A DNA stretch of 64,000 bases, taken from assembly GCF_008801835.1 (NCBI RefSeq), contig NZ_VZOW01000023.1, forward strand, positions 1 to 64,000, written 5' to 3'. Position numbers and translations under genes: made by a program. Of the stretch, positions 17,495 to 25,088 are shown piece after piece. Origin of the DNA: Cupriavidus pauculus (lineage in GTDB: Bacteria; Pseudomonadota; Gammaproteobacteria; Burkholderiales; Burkholderiaceae). The notes under the pieces are model-generated. The model was not told the DNA's origin. It was given only the letters and a program-made list of their open reading frames with translations, and searched no databases. How positions within the stretch are numbered: the stretch's first letter is position 1; every line of letters starts with the position of its first letter.

Positions 17495-18385
17495 ATGGAG
17501 CTGCGACACCTACGCTGCTTTGTCGTCCTGGCTGAGGAACTACACTTCACCCGAGCCGCTGAGCGCCTCCACATCGACCAATCTCCACTTTCCCGAGCAA
17601 TCAGGGAATTGGAGGATGAGTTAGGCACGTTGTTATTTGATCGGGACCGTCGTGGAACTCGACTGACCCAGGCCGGCACCGTATTTCTACAGGACGTGCG
17701 CCGTGTGTTCACCACACTGGATCAGGCTCGCGAAAACGTCAAGGCTGTATCCGCCGGTTATCGAGGTAGTCTGCGAATCGCGGTATCCGATGGCGCGATC
17801 GACCCACGCTTTTCCGAATTCCTGACACGCTGTCGAGAGGAAGAGCCTGAAATTGAGGTCCGGCTCTCCGAAGTCTCATTCTCGGAACAATTGCGTGGAC
17901 TACGATCAGGAGACTTCAGCATCGGCTTTGCGCATACCAATAGCGTCGGAAGCGGAATCGTGGCCGAAGCTATCTGGCATACACCTATCGTGGCGGCGCT
18001 CCCAGCTCGCCATCCACTGCTCGTTCATAAAGAAGTTCCGCTAGACGAACTAACGCGGTTTCCCTTGATCATGGTCGCCCCCCAAATGTGTGAAGGCTAT
18101 TTCCGAGAGCTGACCAAGCTGCTGCATGCCCAAGTGCATGAACCCAACGTTATCGAGCACGCAACCTCGCTGGACGTAATGCTTACGCTCGTTGCTGCGG
18201 GCTACGGCATCGGTTTTAGCTCTTTCGCTAGGGTAGCTACTTGCCGACACCCCAACATCGTGATTCGGCCTTTGGCAGTTGGATCGGCCGTTATCACGAC
18301 CTTTCTACTCAGGCCCGACAGTGAACACCCGTGCTTTCTACTAGAGCGATTCATGGCACGCCTACATCCTCTTAGCGACGAGTAA
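17495..18385 (+). CDS. LysR-family transcriptional regulator
   Basis: 296 residues: winged helix-turn-helix at 1-60 (MELRHLRCFVVLAEELHFTRAAERL, split here as family start, then QSPLSRAIRELEDELG), and a periplasmic-binding-protein-like effector domain from about 90. The effector half is of the CbnR/BenM kind (LRIAVSDG, then LVAAGYGIGFSS). The start at 17495 has AAAGGAG nine bases upstream; a longer frame from 17420 has no such site. LysR genes often control a divergent neighbour, but here both neighbours are same-strand or convergent, so its target is not clear. It could activate the upstream operon or regulate elsewhere. Confidence 0.88.
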   Translation: MELRHLRCFVVLAEELHFTRAAERLHIDQSPLSRAIRELEDELGTLLFDRDRRGTRLTQAGTVFLQDVRRVFTTLDQARENVKAVSAGYRGSLRIAVSDGAIDPRFSEFLTRCREEEPEIEVRLSEVSFSEQLRGLRSGDFSIGFAHTNSVGSGIVAEAIWHTPIVAALPARHPLLVHKEVPLDELTRFPLIMVAPQMCEGYFRELTKLLHAQVHEPNVIEHATSLDVMLTLVAAGYGIGFSSFARVATCRHPNIVIRPLAVGSAVITTFLLRPDSEHPCFLLERFMARLHPLSDE

Positions 18386-18392
18386 CCGTAGT

Positions 18393-18413
18393 CAATTCAA
18401 TTTTGTTGAATTG
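18393..18413. terminator. Palindrome after the LysR gene
   Basis: CAATTCAA at 18393-18400 and TTGAATTG at 18406-18413 pair perfectly around TTTTG, eight bases after the LysR stop codon. It is AT-rich without a following U-run, so a terminator role is possible but weak; an operator is the alternative. Confidence 0.3.
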
Positions 18414-18469
18414 CTGGAGGTATGCTCGAGGCGCCTGCTGACGCCATCGCGCCGCACGCAGGTGTCCAA

Positions 18470-18625
18470 GTCAATTGGAACCCGAACTTGGCGGCGATCA
18501 CGACCTGATCCCGGATGCCCCTGAAGGCTTCACCCAACAGTTTTAGTTCACGAATGGCCATAGGCTACGGCGAGGTTTCGAAGATTGTCACAGCACGATC
18601 CACCGCCGTTCCCAGCAACGAGATC
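18470..18625 (-). pseudogene. Remnant of a second aldo/keto reductase gene
   Basis: Read on the minus strand, the frame around 18555-18474 gives RELKLLGEAFRGIRDQVVIA followed by AKFGFQ. This parallels [19 protein letters not shown] with TKFGFN in the intact aldo/keto reductase just to the right. Nucleotides further toward 18625 also parallel the intact gene (the FFDTAEVYG region), but a stop codon and frame changes interrupt it. It is a decayed fragment of about 50 codons from a diverged paralogue, left by an insertion or recombination event. Confidence 0.65.
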
Positions 18626-18656
18626 GTTTCCTAAGCATCGTACAGCGGCACGGGAT

Positions 18657-19730
<1,074 letters not shown>

Positions 19731-19736
19731 CTACAC

Positions 19737-19755
19737 TTTAATTTGATGTATTAAA
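19737..19755. promoter_or_regulatory. Putative LysR binding site between AKR and LysR genes
   Basis: TTTAA at 19737-19741 and TTAAA at 19751-19755 form an inverted repeat with a nine-base spacer in the 157-base divergent spacer, 49 bases before the LysR start. The AT-rich interrupted dyad fits the LysR-type T-N11-A site. Confidence 0.45.
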
Positions 19756-19803
19756 CTCAACAATTATGTTTTTATTTCACAACCTGTTAAGGAAAGTTCA
19801 TCA

Positions 19804-20730
19804 ATGGTGCAAGCCGGGTTGTCCGAACTCACCGCGTTCATAGCTATCGCCGAGCAACAAAGTTTTCGCGCGGCGGCGCGCGTACTCGGCACATCCCCGT
19901 CCGCCTTGAGCCATGCGATGCGCAGCCTCGAGGCGAAGCTATCTGTGCGCTTATTCAACCGCACGACGCGCTCCGTCGCGTTGACCGAGGCCGGTGAGCA
20001 GCTTTTAGGTCGCGTGCGTCCAGCCATGACTGATTTGGAAAACGCACTGAACGAGGCGGCTTCGGCTCGCAACCGACCTTCAGGGACAATCAAGATCAGT
20101 ACATCCGAATCGGGAGCAATCCCATTGATGCGTCATGTGCTGCCCGAGTTTCTTGAGCGCTACCCTGACATTCGTATCGAGTTCATCGTGGACTCGCGCT
20201 TTATCGACATCGTGGCAAATGGGTTTGATGCAGGTGTTCGCCTGCACGGTGACGTACCAAGGGACATGATTGCTGTTCGGTTCCAGCCGGATATGGTGCT
20301 CGCCGTCGTGGCATCGCCGGAATATCTGCAACGGTACGGTATTCCCGGGGAACCGTATGATCTTGCACGCCACCGCTGCATCCGCTCCCGGTTTGAGAAC
20401 GGCGCCCTGCTTCAATGGGAATTGATTCACCGGGGAACGAGCACACATGTGGATGTTGATGGCCCCTTGACGCTAGTGCGTGCTAATTCGGTCTTGGCCG
20501 TCGAGGCCGCGTTGGCCGGCCTCGGTATTGCCTGGCTTCCACTGAACTATGTTCACGAGCACTTGGAGGCTGGTCGGCTGGTCCACTTGTTGCCCGAGTG
20601 GAGCCCCACATTTGCAGGACTTAGCCTTTATTACCCTGCCAACCGGCACCTGCCGACCGCCGTGGCGTTGTTTGTAGAGGCGGTACGAAGCCGGTTTGTT
20701 GTAAGCAACGGCGTGAATATTCGCACATAG
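19804..20730 (+). CDS. LysR-family transcriptional regulator, divergent to aldo/keto reductase
   Basis: 308 residues. The helix-turn-helix domain covers about 5-65 (AFIAIAEQQSFRAAARVLG, then SPSALSHAMRSLEAKL). The effector domain starts near 95 (GTIKISTSESGAIPLM) and is of the CrgA/DsdC-like group, which often governs divergent reductases. The region VEAALAGLGIAWLPLNYVHEHLEAGRLV, here split, is the conserved late part. It probably controls the divergent aldo/keto reductase gene and itself. A GGAAAG site precedes the ATG. Confidence 0.9.
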   Translation: MVQAGLSELTAFIAIAEQQSFRAAARVLGTSPSALSHAMRSLEAKLSVRLFNRTTRSVALTEAGEQLLGRVRPAMTDLENALNEAASARNRPSGTIKISTSESGAIPLMRHVLPEFLERYPDIRIEFIVDSRFIDIVANGFDAGVRLHGDVPRDMIAVRFQPDMVLAVVASPEYLQRYGIPGEPYDLARHRCIRSRFENGALLQWELIHRGTSTHVDVDGPLTLVRANSVLAVEAALAGLGIAWLPLNYVHEHLEAGRLVHLLPEWSPTFAGLSLYYPANRHLPTAVALFVEAVRSRFVVSNGVNIRT

Positions 20731-20840
20731 GAAGTGCCTTCGCTGATCGGTGTCAGTATTGACTAGACATGATCGGCCCAAACTCCGAGGAATGGCTGGC
20801 GATAATCCCCGGAGGATGTATTGTCACTCCCACGAATTGT

Positions 20841-21134
20841 TCACGGCTTTACGCCTGAACGCAGGTTGCGTTCCGTAGCAGCTATCAAGTCAGCCGCACT
20901 CTGATCCAAAGCACCGGCGATTCTCAGGATCATCGCCAGCGTCGGCATGTGCTCTCCGCGTTCGATCTTGCCCAAGTGAGAGCGCTCGATGCTCGCCACG
21001 ACGGCGAACTCATCTTGAGCGATACCTTTTTCCAGCCGGGCAGTACGGACGGCTAGACCAAAGGCCATTGCAGGTTCAGCTTCGTAGGTGATCGTGCCGG
21101 CAGGACGACCTCGTTGGACAGTGCGCTTTTGCAT
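20841..21134 (-). CDS. XRE-family helix-turn-helix regulator
   Basis: 97 residues with a single Cro/C1-type domain: GLAVRTARLEKGIAQDEFAV (about 26-45), SIERSHLGKIERGEHMPTL (about 48-66). A basic N-terminus QKRTVQRGRPAGT precedes it. The ATG at 21134 is preferred to a TTG at 21149 and lies inside a perfect palindrome, suggesting autoregulation. It is divergent to an HTH-less LysR-like gene and next to the integrase gene, the position of island control genes. Targets are unknown. Confidence 0.8.
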   Translation of the reverse strand: MQKRTVQRGRPAGTITYEAEPAMAFGLAVRTARLEKGIAQDEFAVVASIERSHLGKIERGEHMPTLAMILRIAGALDQSAADLIAATERNLRSGVKP

Positions 21135-21144
21135 TCGCAAAAGC
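21125..21144. promoter_or_regulatory. Perfect palindrome covering the XRE start codon
   Basis: GCTTTTGC at 21125-21132 and GCAAAAGC at 21137-21144 flank ATTC; the XRE start codon (21134-21132) is inside. This could be the operator of the XRE protein or, in the mRNA, a hairpin that hides the start codon. Confidence 0.5.
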
Positions 21145-21242
21145 GTCAAATATCTACGTAAATTAAACCACGTTAACTTTAACCCTTGCTATGATATTTG
21201 CCTGTTTTTAGGCCTCTGCCGCTCCTTTTTTGGAGGGAGTCC

Positions 21243-21863
21243 ATGAGCAGCTCCCAATGGTCCCTGACGCTCAAGCTCGTGGCTTCGCCCGGCGTGCTGT
21301 CTCCGCTGTTGGCGAACCTGCTCGCGCTACAACGCGCAGAAGAACCCGAGACGCAAGTGCTGCTGGAGGAGGCTGCACCCGAAAACGTCCTCCAAGGCAT
21401 TGGGAACGGCCGTTACGATCTCGGCATCACGTGGACGCCCCCAAGAGTGCCCGCTCTATGCGGCCAACCGCTCTGGCACGAAGAGTTAGGTATCGCCGTC
21501 CCCTCACGATCACCATTGCTCGCACACGCGGCAATTCCGCTGGAAGTGCTGCGGCATTACCCCTTGATCCAAGCCTGCATCGCGCCGAACGATGAATTGC
21601 TCAGGCAGTTGGACTGCCCAACACAGTGCGCCAGTTCGTTCGAATTGATGGCCGTACTGGTCGCAGCAGGCTACGGCGTCGGGGTATCCCTAAGCTCACG
21701 CATTTCGCAGGCGCATAACTGGGGCATCGTCGAGCGACCTCTGGCCGGGAAGGCTCATTCGATCAGGGCGCAGATGCTGTGGCCTAGCTCCAGGAAGGAG
21801 CCGGCCATCGACCGTTTTGCAGAACGGGCAGCGAAGATCACTGCCGCTTCCTGCGCTACATGA
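21243..21863 (+). CDS. LysR substrate-binding domain protein without DNA-binding domain
   Basis: 206 residues that match only the effector domain of LysR regulators: a first lobe starting LTLKLVASPGVLSPLL, a hinge at about 85-90 and 170, and the conserved stretch LVAAGYGVGVSLSSRI. The usual N-terminal helix-turn-helix of about 60 residues and the linker helix are absent. The frame is intact and a strong GGAGGGAG ribosome-binding site precedes the ATG, so it is probably expressed rather than dead. It may bind a ligand or form mixed dimers with a complete LysR protein. Its closest in-window relative is the LysR at 17495. Confidence 0.75.
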   Translation: MSSSQWSLTLKLVASPGVLSPLLANLLALQRAEEPETQVLLEEAAPENVLQGIGNGRYDLGITWTPPRVPALCGQPLWHEELGIAVPSRSPLLAHAAIPLEVLRHYPLIQACIAPNDELLRQLDCPTQCASSFELMAVLVAAGYGVGVSLSSRISQAHNWGIVERPLAGKAHSIRAQMLWPSSRKEPAIDRFAERAAKITAASCAT

Positions 21864-21868
21864 CTGCA

Positions 21869-23713
21869 TCACGGGTAGCAGACGGCCTCGTGGACCACAC
21901 GCGCTGCTTCCTGAAGCGTGCCTGACGTCACCGCTTCGATCGGGGAGCGGCCACCCAGTCGCTCCTGCGGCGCGACCAATGCGCGATAGAGCTGCCACGT
22001 GTCCAAGCGACCATCCATTGATCGCATCACTTCCCTCGCCAGCTTCTGCTTGATGGGATCGAGCTGCCAGTCGGGGATGCGTTGGCCGCGGTTCCCCATG
22101 CTCAGGGAGAGCAGCTTGCCAGTCTTGATCTCCCGGTTGACCTGATCCTTGGACTTGCCTGCCAGCTTGGCGAACACCGGAACCGGCAACTTGTCCGGCG
22201 CTTCATAGATTCCCAACATCTCCTGACGTTCGCGCTGAATGTCAGAAATGACAGGCTCCTCTTCCTGCTCCCGCTCTCGTAGCAGCGGCAAAGGCGACAA
22301 CCGATGAAAAACCTGGCCACCCGCGTTCGGCCCAACGACGATGGGCGACGCCATCACCGGGAGCATGGGGTCCCCAGCACCTTCCGGCAAAACCAGCATC
22401 GAGTCGGCCTCGCCATCGATCACCGTAGGTACACCCTCGATATGGATTTTTAGGTGCGTACTGGCGGCCTCGACATGCCCCTGCTCCAGCAGGTCTAGCC
22501 GGTCGGCCCAGTCCTGCATCATGCGCCGACGCGGCTCGACGTACAGAGCATGGTTGTAGGCGGCGCTGACCCGGTTGGGGTCCGAGTGCGAAAGCTGAGC
22601 ATCCACCCAGAGCTTCGGGTAGCCGATCTCGTTAAGCGCCGTCGAGATCGTGCCGCGGATGCCGTGGCCAGTCAGCAGATCCTTGTAGCCCATGCGGGTC
22701 AGGGCACTGTTGAGAGTGTTCTCGCTGATCGGCCTCTTCAGGTCGCTGCGATGGGCAAGCAGGTGCTTTTGGGCTGGCTTCACCAGTTCCAGCAGGAAGC
22801 GAGCGATCTCGATAGCTTGCGCTGATAAGGGAACGATGTAGGGTGGGATGTCCTGCGGGCGCTTGTTGTGCTTGCGCATGTCATCCTGCAACTGTTTGAC
22901 GATCTCCGGCGGGATGATCCATAAACCCTGATCCAGATGGAACTGGCCAGGCTCGGCAAACCGTAACTCCCCGGTTCGCACACCCGTCAGGAACAACAGC
23001 CGAATGCCGAGCTGGGTAATGAGCTGGCCGCGGTAACGACGCAGCCTGTGGAGCAAGTCGGGGACTTCCGGCAACCGCAAGTAGGGGTTGTTCACGACGG
23101 GCGGTTTCGGCTTCGCCACTGCATCCAGGTCCGTGGCTGGATTACCCTCCAGACCCGGGATCTTCACTTTGGCGAAGCGGAACAACTGGTTGAACCAGAT
23201 GCGTACCTTCTCGGCCGTCGTCAACGCATCGCGCTCTTCGATCTTCTTTAGCACTTCCTCCAAGTCCGCGCTGCGCACGTCGATCATCGACATCGTGCCG
23301 AGTCGGGGCAGCACGTCCTTCTTGAAGATGCGCTGGATCTGCGACAGGGTGCTGTTGCGTCCCTCCTTGAGTTCCAGCTTGCGCTGCTCAAGCCAACGGA
23401 GATAGACCGCCTTGAAGCTGTTTTCGTCTGCCAGACGAACGGCTTGGCGCTTGCGCTTGCGATCGACCTTGGGATTGATGCCCTTGGCCAGTAAGGCGCG
23501 TGCCTTGTCGCGCTCCTCGCGCGCCTCCCGAAGACTGACCTCGGGATAGGTTCCCAGCGACATGCGCTTTTGCTTGGCGGCCCAATAGTAGCGGAAGTGC
23601 CACGCCTTACTGCCGGTGGCTGATACGAACAGCCCGAGGCCGTCGAAGTCAGAGAGGGAATAGTTTTTGCCGGTGGTCTTGGCCTGCCGGACGACCAAAT
23701 CTGAGAGTGCCAT
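21869..23713 (-). CDS. Tyrosine recombinase (island integrase) with C-terminal HTH/ParS-like extension
   Basis: The integrase that would insert and excise the island at tRNA-Gly. It has 614 residues. An N-terminal arm-binding domain (DUF4102 type, about 1-90; SLSDFDGLGLFVSATGSKAWHF split) is followed by a core-binding domain (about 95-200) and the catalytic domain (about 210-400) with Arg246 in TGVRTGEL, His350 and Arg353 in HGIRG, His376 in LSHSDPN and nucleophile Tyr386. The pentad is complete. The last 115 residues add a DNA-binding-like segment (FAKLAGKSKDQVNREIKTG) and a segment like Xre/MbcA/ParS proteins (DTWQLYRALVAPQERLGGRSP). It starts 225 bases from the tRNA 3' end and points away from it. 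Confidence 0.93.
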   Translation of the reverse strand: MALSDLVVRQAKTTGKNYSLSDFDGLGLFVSATGSKAWHFRYYWAAKQKRMSLGTYPEVSLREAREERDKARALLAKGINPKVDRKRKRQAVRLADENSFKAVYLRWLEQRKLELKEGRNSTLSQIQRIFKKDVLPRLGTMSMIDVRSADLEEVLKKIEERDALTTAEKVRIWFNQLFRFAKVKIPGLEGNPATDLDAVAKPKPPVVNNPYLRLPEVPDLLHRLRRYRGQLITQLGIRLLFLTGVRTGELRFAEPGQFHLDQGLWIIPPEIVKQLQDDMRKHNKRPQDIPPYIVPLSAQAIEIARFLLELVKPAQKHLLAHRSDLKRPISENTLNSALTRMGYKDLLTGHGIRGTISTALNEIGYPKLWVDAQLSHSDPNRVSAAYNHALYVEPRRRMMQDWADRLDLLEQGHVEAASTHLKIHIEGVPTVIDGEADSMLVLPEGAGDPMLPVMASPIVVGPNAGGQVFHRLSPLPLLREREQEEEPVISDIQRERQEMLGIYEAPDKLPVPVFAKLAGKSKDQVNREIKTGKLLSLSMGNRGQRIPDWQLDPIKQKLAREVMRSMDGRLDTWQLYRALVAPQERLGGRSPIEAVTSGTLQEAARVVHEAVCYP

Positions 23714-23869
23714 GCTCTAGCTCCTGAACATGAGTCAGGGCTCGATACTGGCCGCGTCAACCGCGCTCCCCCAGCAACAATCCGCCTTCAGCGCTTCCGT
23801 AAAGATGGCCTCAAAAATGGCCTTAAACGTCGTGGCTGTGGCTGGATTTCGGTGGATGTTGCTGGAACG

Positions 23870-23895
23870 AAAAAAGGAGCTTTCGCTCCTTTTTT
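23870..23895 (-). terminator. Bidirectional intrinsic terminator between integrase and tRNA-Gly
   Basis: Six A, GGAGC, a TTTC loop, GCTCC and six T form an 11-pair hairpin with a U-run in either direction. It lies 43 bases past the 3' end of the tRNA-Gly gene, so it would stop tRNA transcription before the integrase gene. It is on the island side of the presumed attachment site. Confidence 0.85.
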
Positions 23896-23903
23896 CAACG
23901 ACT

Positions 23904-23927
23904 TACAGACGTCGATGGAAGTCTGTA
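23904..23927. repeat. Inverted repeat next to the presumed attachment site
   Basis: TACAGAC at 23904-23910 and GTCTGTA at 23921-23927 form a perfect seven-base inverted repeat with a ten-base spacer, 11 bases from the tRNA 3' end. The position suits an arm-type integrase or excisionase site, but a simple RNA hairpin is equally possible. Confidence 0.4.
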
Positions 23928-23937
23928 GATCTTAAAT

Positions 23938-23955
23938 TGGAGCGGGAGACGAGTC
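23938..23955. other. Presumed island attachment site (attR) in the tRNA-Gly 3' end
   Basis: The last 18 bases of tRNA-Gly, including encoded CCA. Elements with this integrase type recombine in the 3' end of tRNA-Gly and leave the tRNA intact. The exact core length is inferred from ICEclc-like elements; the matching second copy was not noticed in this window. Confidence 0.5.
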
Positions 23956-24013
23956 TCGAACTCGCGACCTCAACCTTGGCAAGGTTGCGCTCTACCAACT
24001 GAGCTACTCCCGC
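23938..24013 (-). tRNA. tRNA-Gly (anticodon GCC), island-proximal copy
   Basis: 76 bases on the minus strand starting GCGGGAGTAGCTCAG, with anticodon loop CTTGCCAAG, T-arm GAGTTCGAGACTC and acceptor end CTCCCGCTCCA; CCA is encoded. The acceptor, D, anticodon and T stems all pair. It is identical to the second copy at 24098. The integrase gene lies at its 3' side. Confidence 0.97.
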
Positions 24014-24031
24014 GTACAACTTTTATTACCG

Positions 24032-24048
24032 TGGCAGTCTGACTGCCA
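24032..24048 (-). other. Small hairpin between the tandem tRNA-Gly genes
   Basis: TGGCAG at 24032-24037 and CTGCCA at 24043-24048 pair around five bases in the 84-base spacer. Read leftward it is followed by an A/T-rich stretch. It may help separate the two tRNAs from a common precursor or weakly terminate. Confidence 0.3.
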
Positions 24049-24097
24049 TTCCGCCGATCCAGCCGATACGCTGCCAGATCACCGGATGCTTGCGTCC

Positions 24098-24173
24098 TGG
24101 AGCGGGAGACGAGTCTCGAACTCGCGACCTCAACCTTGGCAAGGTTGCGCTCTACCAACTGAGCTACTCCCGC
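24098..24173 (-). tRNA. tRNA-Gly (anticodon GCC), pgsA-proximal copy
   Basis: 76 bases, identical in sequence to the copy at 23938-24013, with encoded CCA and GCC anticodon. It lies 180 bases downstream of pgsA on the same strand, matching the conserved uvrC-pgsA-tRNA-Gly order known from E. coli. Integration used the distal tRNA, so this copy has remained unaltered. Confidence 0.97.
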
Positions 24174-24353
24174 AGGGCCCTGCATCTTACCGAAAAGCAG
24201 ACTATCGCGCAACTTCTTTTAACTACGCAGCTTTATGCTGGCAATTAACGCTAAGTGCTACTTATCTTGCTGCTTTCGATTTCGTCGTCAGCAGCGAGAA
24301 CGAGATTATTGCAAAGGACGAACCGGCTCGTCAACAACTTTTTGCAGCAAGAT

Positions 24354-24953
24354 TCATTTTTGTGCCCGCGCTTCGCCTAGCGCATCGCTGCGCTCGCGAA
24401 TCTGCGGCCAGGCCAGCTTCATGTAATAGAACATCGACCACAGCGTGAGCACCGCCGCGAGATAGATCATCCAGCCGCCCAGCACCGAAGCGTCGATGCC
24501 GAAAAGCGTGTCGTTGAACAGGAGCAGCGGGATCGCAATCATCTGCACCGTGGTCTTGAGCTTGCCGAGAAAATTCACGGCGACGCTCTTGGACGCACCG
24601 ATCTGAGCCATCCATTCGCGCAGCGCCGAAATCGTGATCTCGCGGCCGATAATGACCAGGGCGATCAGGTCGGCGACACGCCCCAGCGCCAGCAGCGACA
24701 ACAGCGCCGCGGTGACCATCAGCTTGTCCGCCACGGGATCCAGAAATGCGCCGAACGACGAAGTCTGGTTCCAGCGGCGGGCCAGGAAGCCATCCAGCCA
24801 GTCGGTGACGGCCGCGATAATGAAGAACGATGCCGCCGTCACGTTCTTGGTATGCATTGGCAACCATGCCTCGGGCAGGTAATAGACTCCCACGACAAGC
24901 GGGATCATGGCCACACGAAGCCAGGTCAGCAGGATGGGAATGTTCAGTGGCAT
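24354..24953 (-). CDS. pgsA: CDP-diacylglycerol-glycerol-3-phosphate 3-phosphatidyltransferase
   Basis: An integral membrane enzyme that makes phosphatidylglycerophosphate from CDP-diacylglycerol and glycerol 3-phosphate, the committed step to phosphatidylglycerol and cardiolipin. 199 residues with about five hydrophobic segments. The CDP-alcohol phosphotransferase signature D-x2-DG-x2-AR-x8-G-x3-D-x3-D is complete: DWLDGFLARR followed by GAFLDPVADK (about 55-80). The start MPLNIPILLTWLR is the usual N-terminus of the family; an upstream extension to 25076 is unlikely. uvrC ends 135 bases upstream, so the pair may be co-transcribed. Confidence 0.96.
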   Translation of the reverse strand: MPLNIPILLTWLRVAMIPLVVGVYYLPEAWLPMHTKNVTAASFFIIAAVTDWLDGFLARRWNQTSSFGAFLDPVADKLMVTAALLSLLALGRVADLIALVIIGREITISALREWMAQIGASKSVAVNFLGKLKTTVQMIAIPLLLFNDTLFGIDASVLGGWMIYLAAVLTLWSMFYYMKLAWPQIRERSDALGEARAQK

Positions 24954-25088
24954 GGGCAGTACGATTTTGTGCCGAAAATCTGGCCGGTCCGCGGTGACGT
25001 CGCAAGACGAATGGCGCGATTGTCGCCGATTTCTGCTTGAACCCGTAATTTTCAGGGCGAAAGCCGCACGGAACATGCGGCGGGCGCA

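Noticed and set aside
23938-24173. The paired tRNA-Gly copies as a CRISPR-like or att duplication made by the island
   Set aside because: Both copies are full 76-base tRNA genes with CCA and all stems. An att duplication would copy only the 3' end, so this is a normal tandem tRNA pair.
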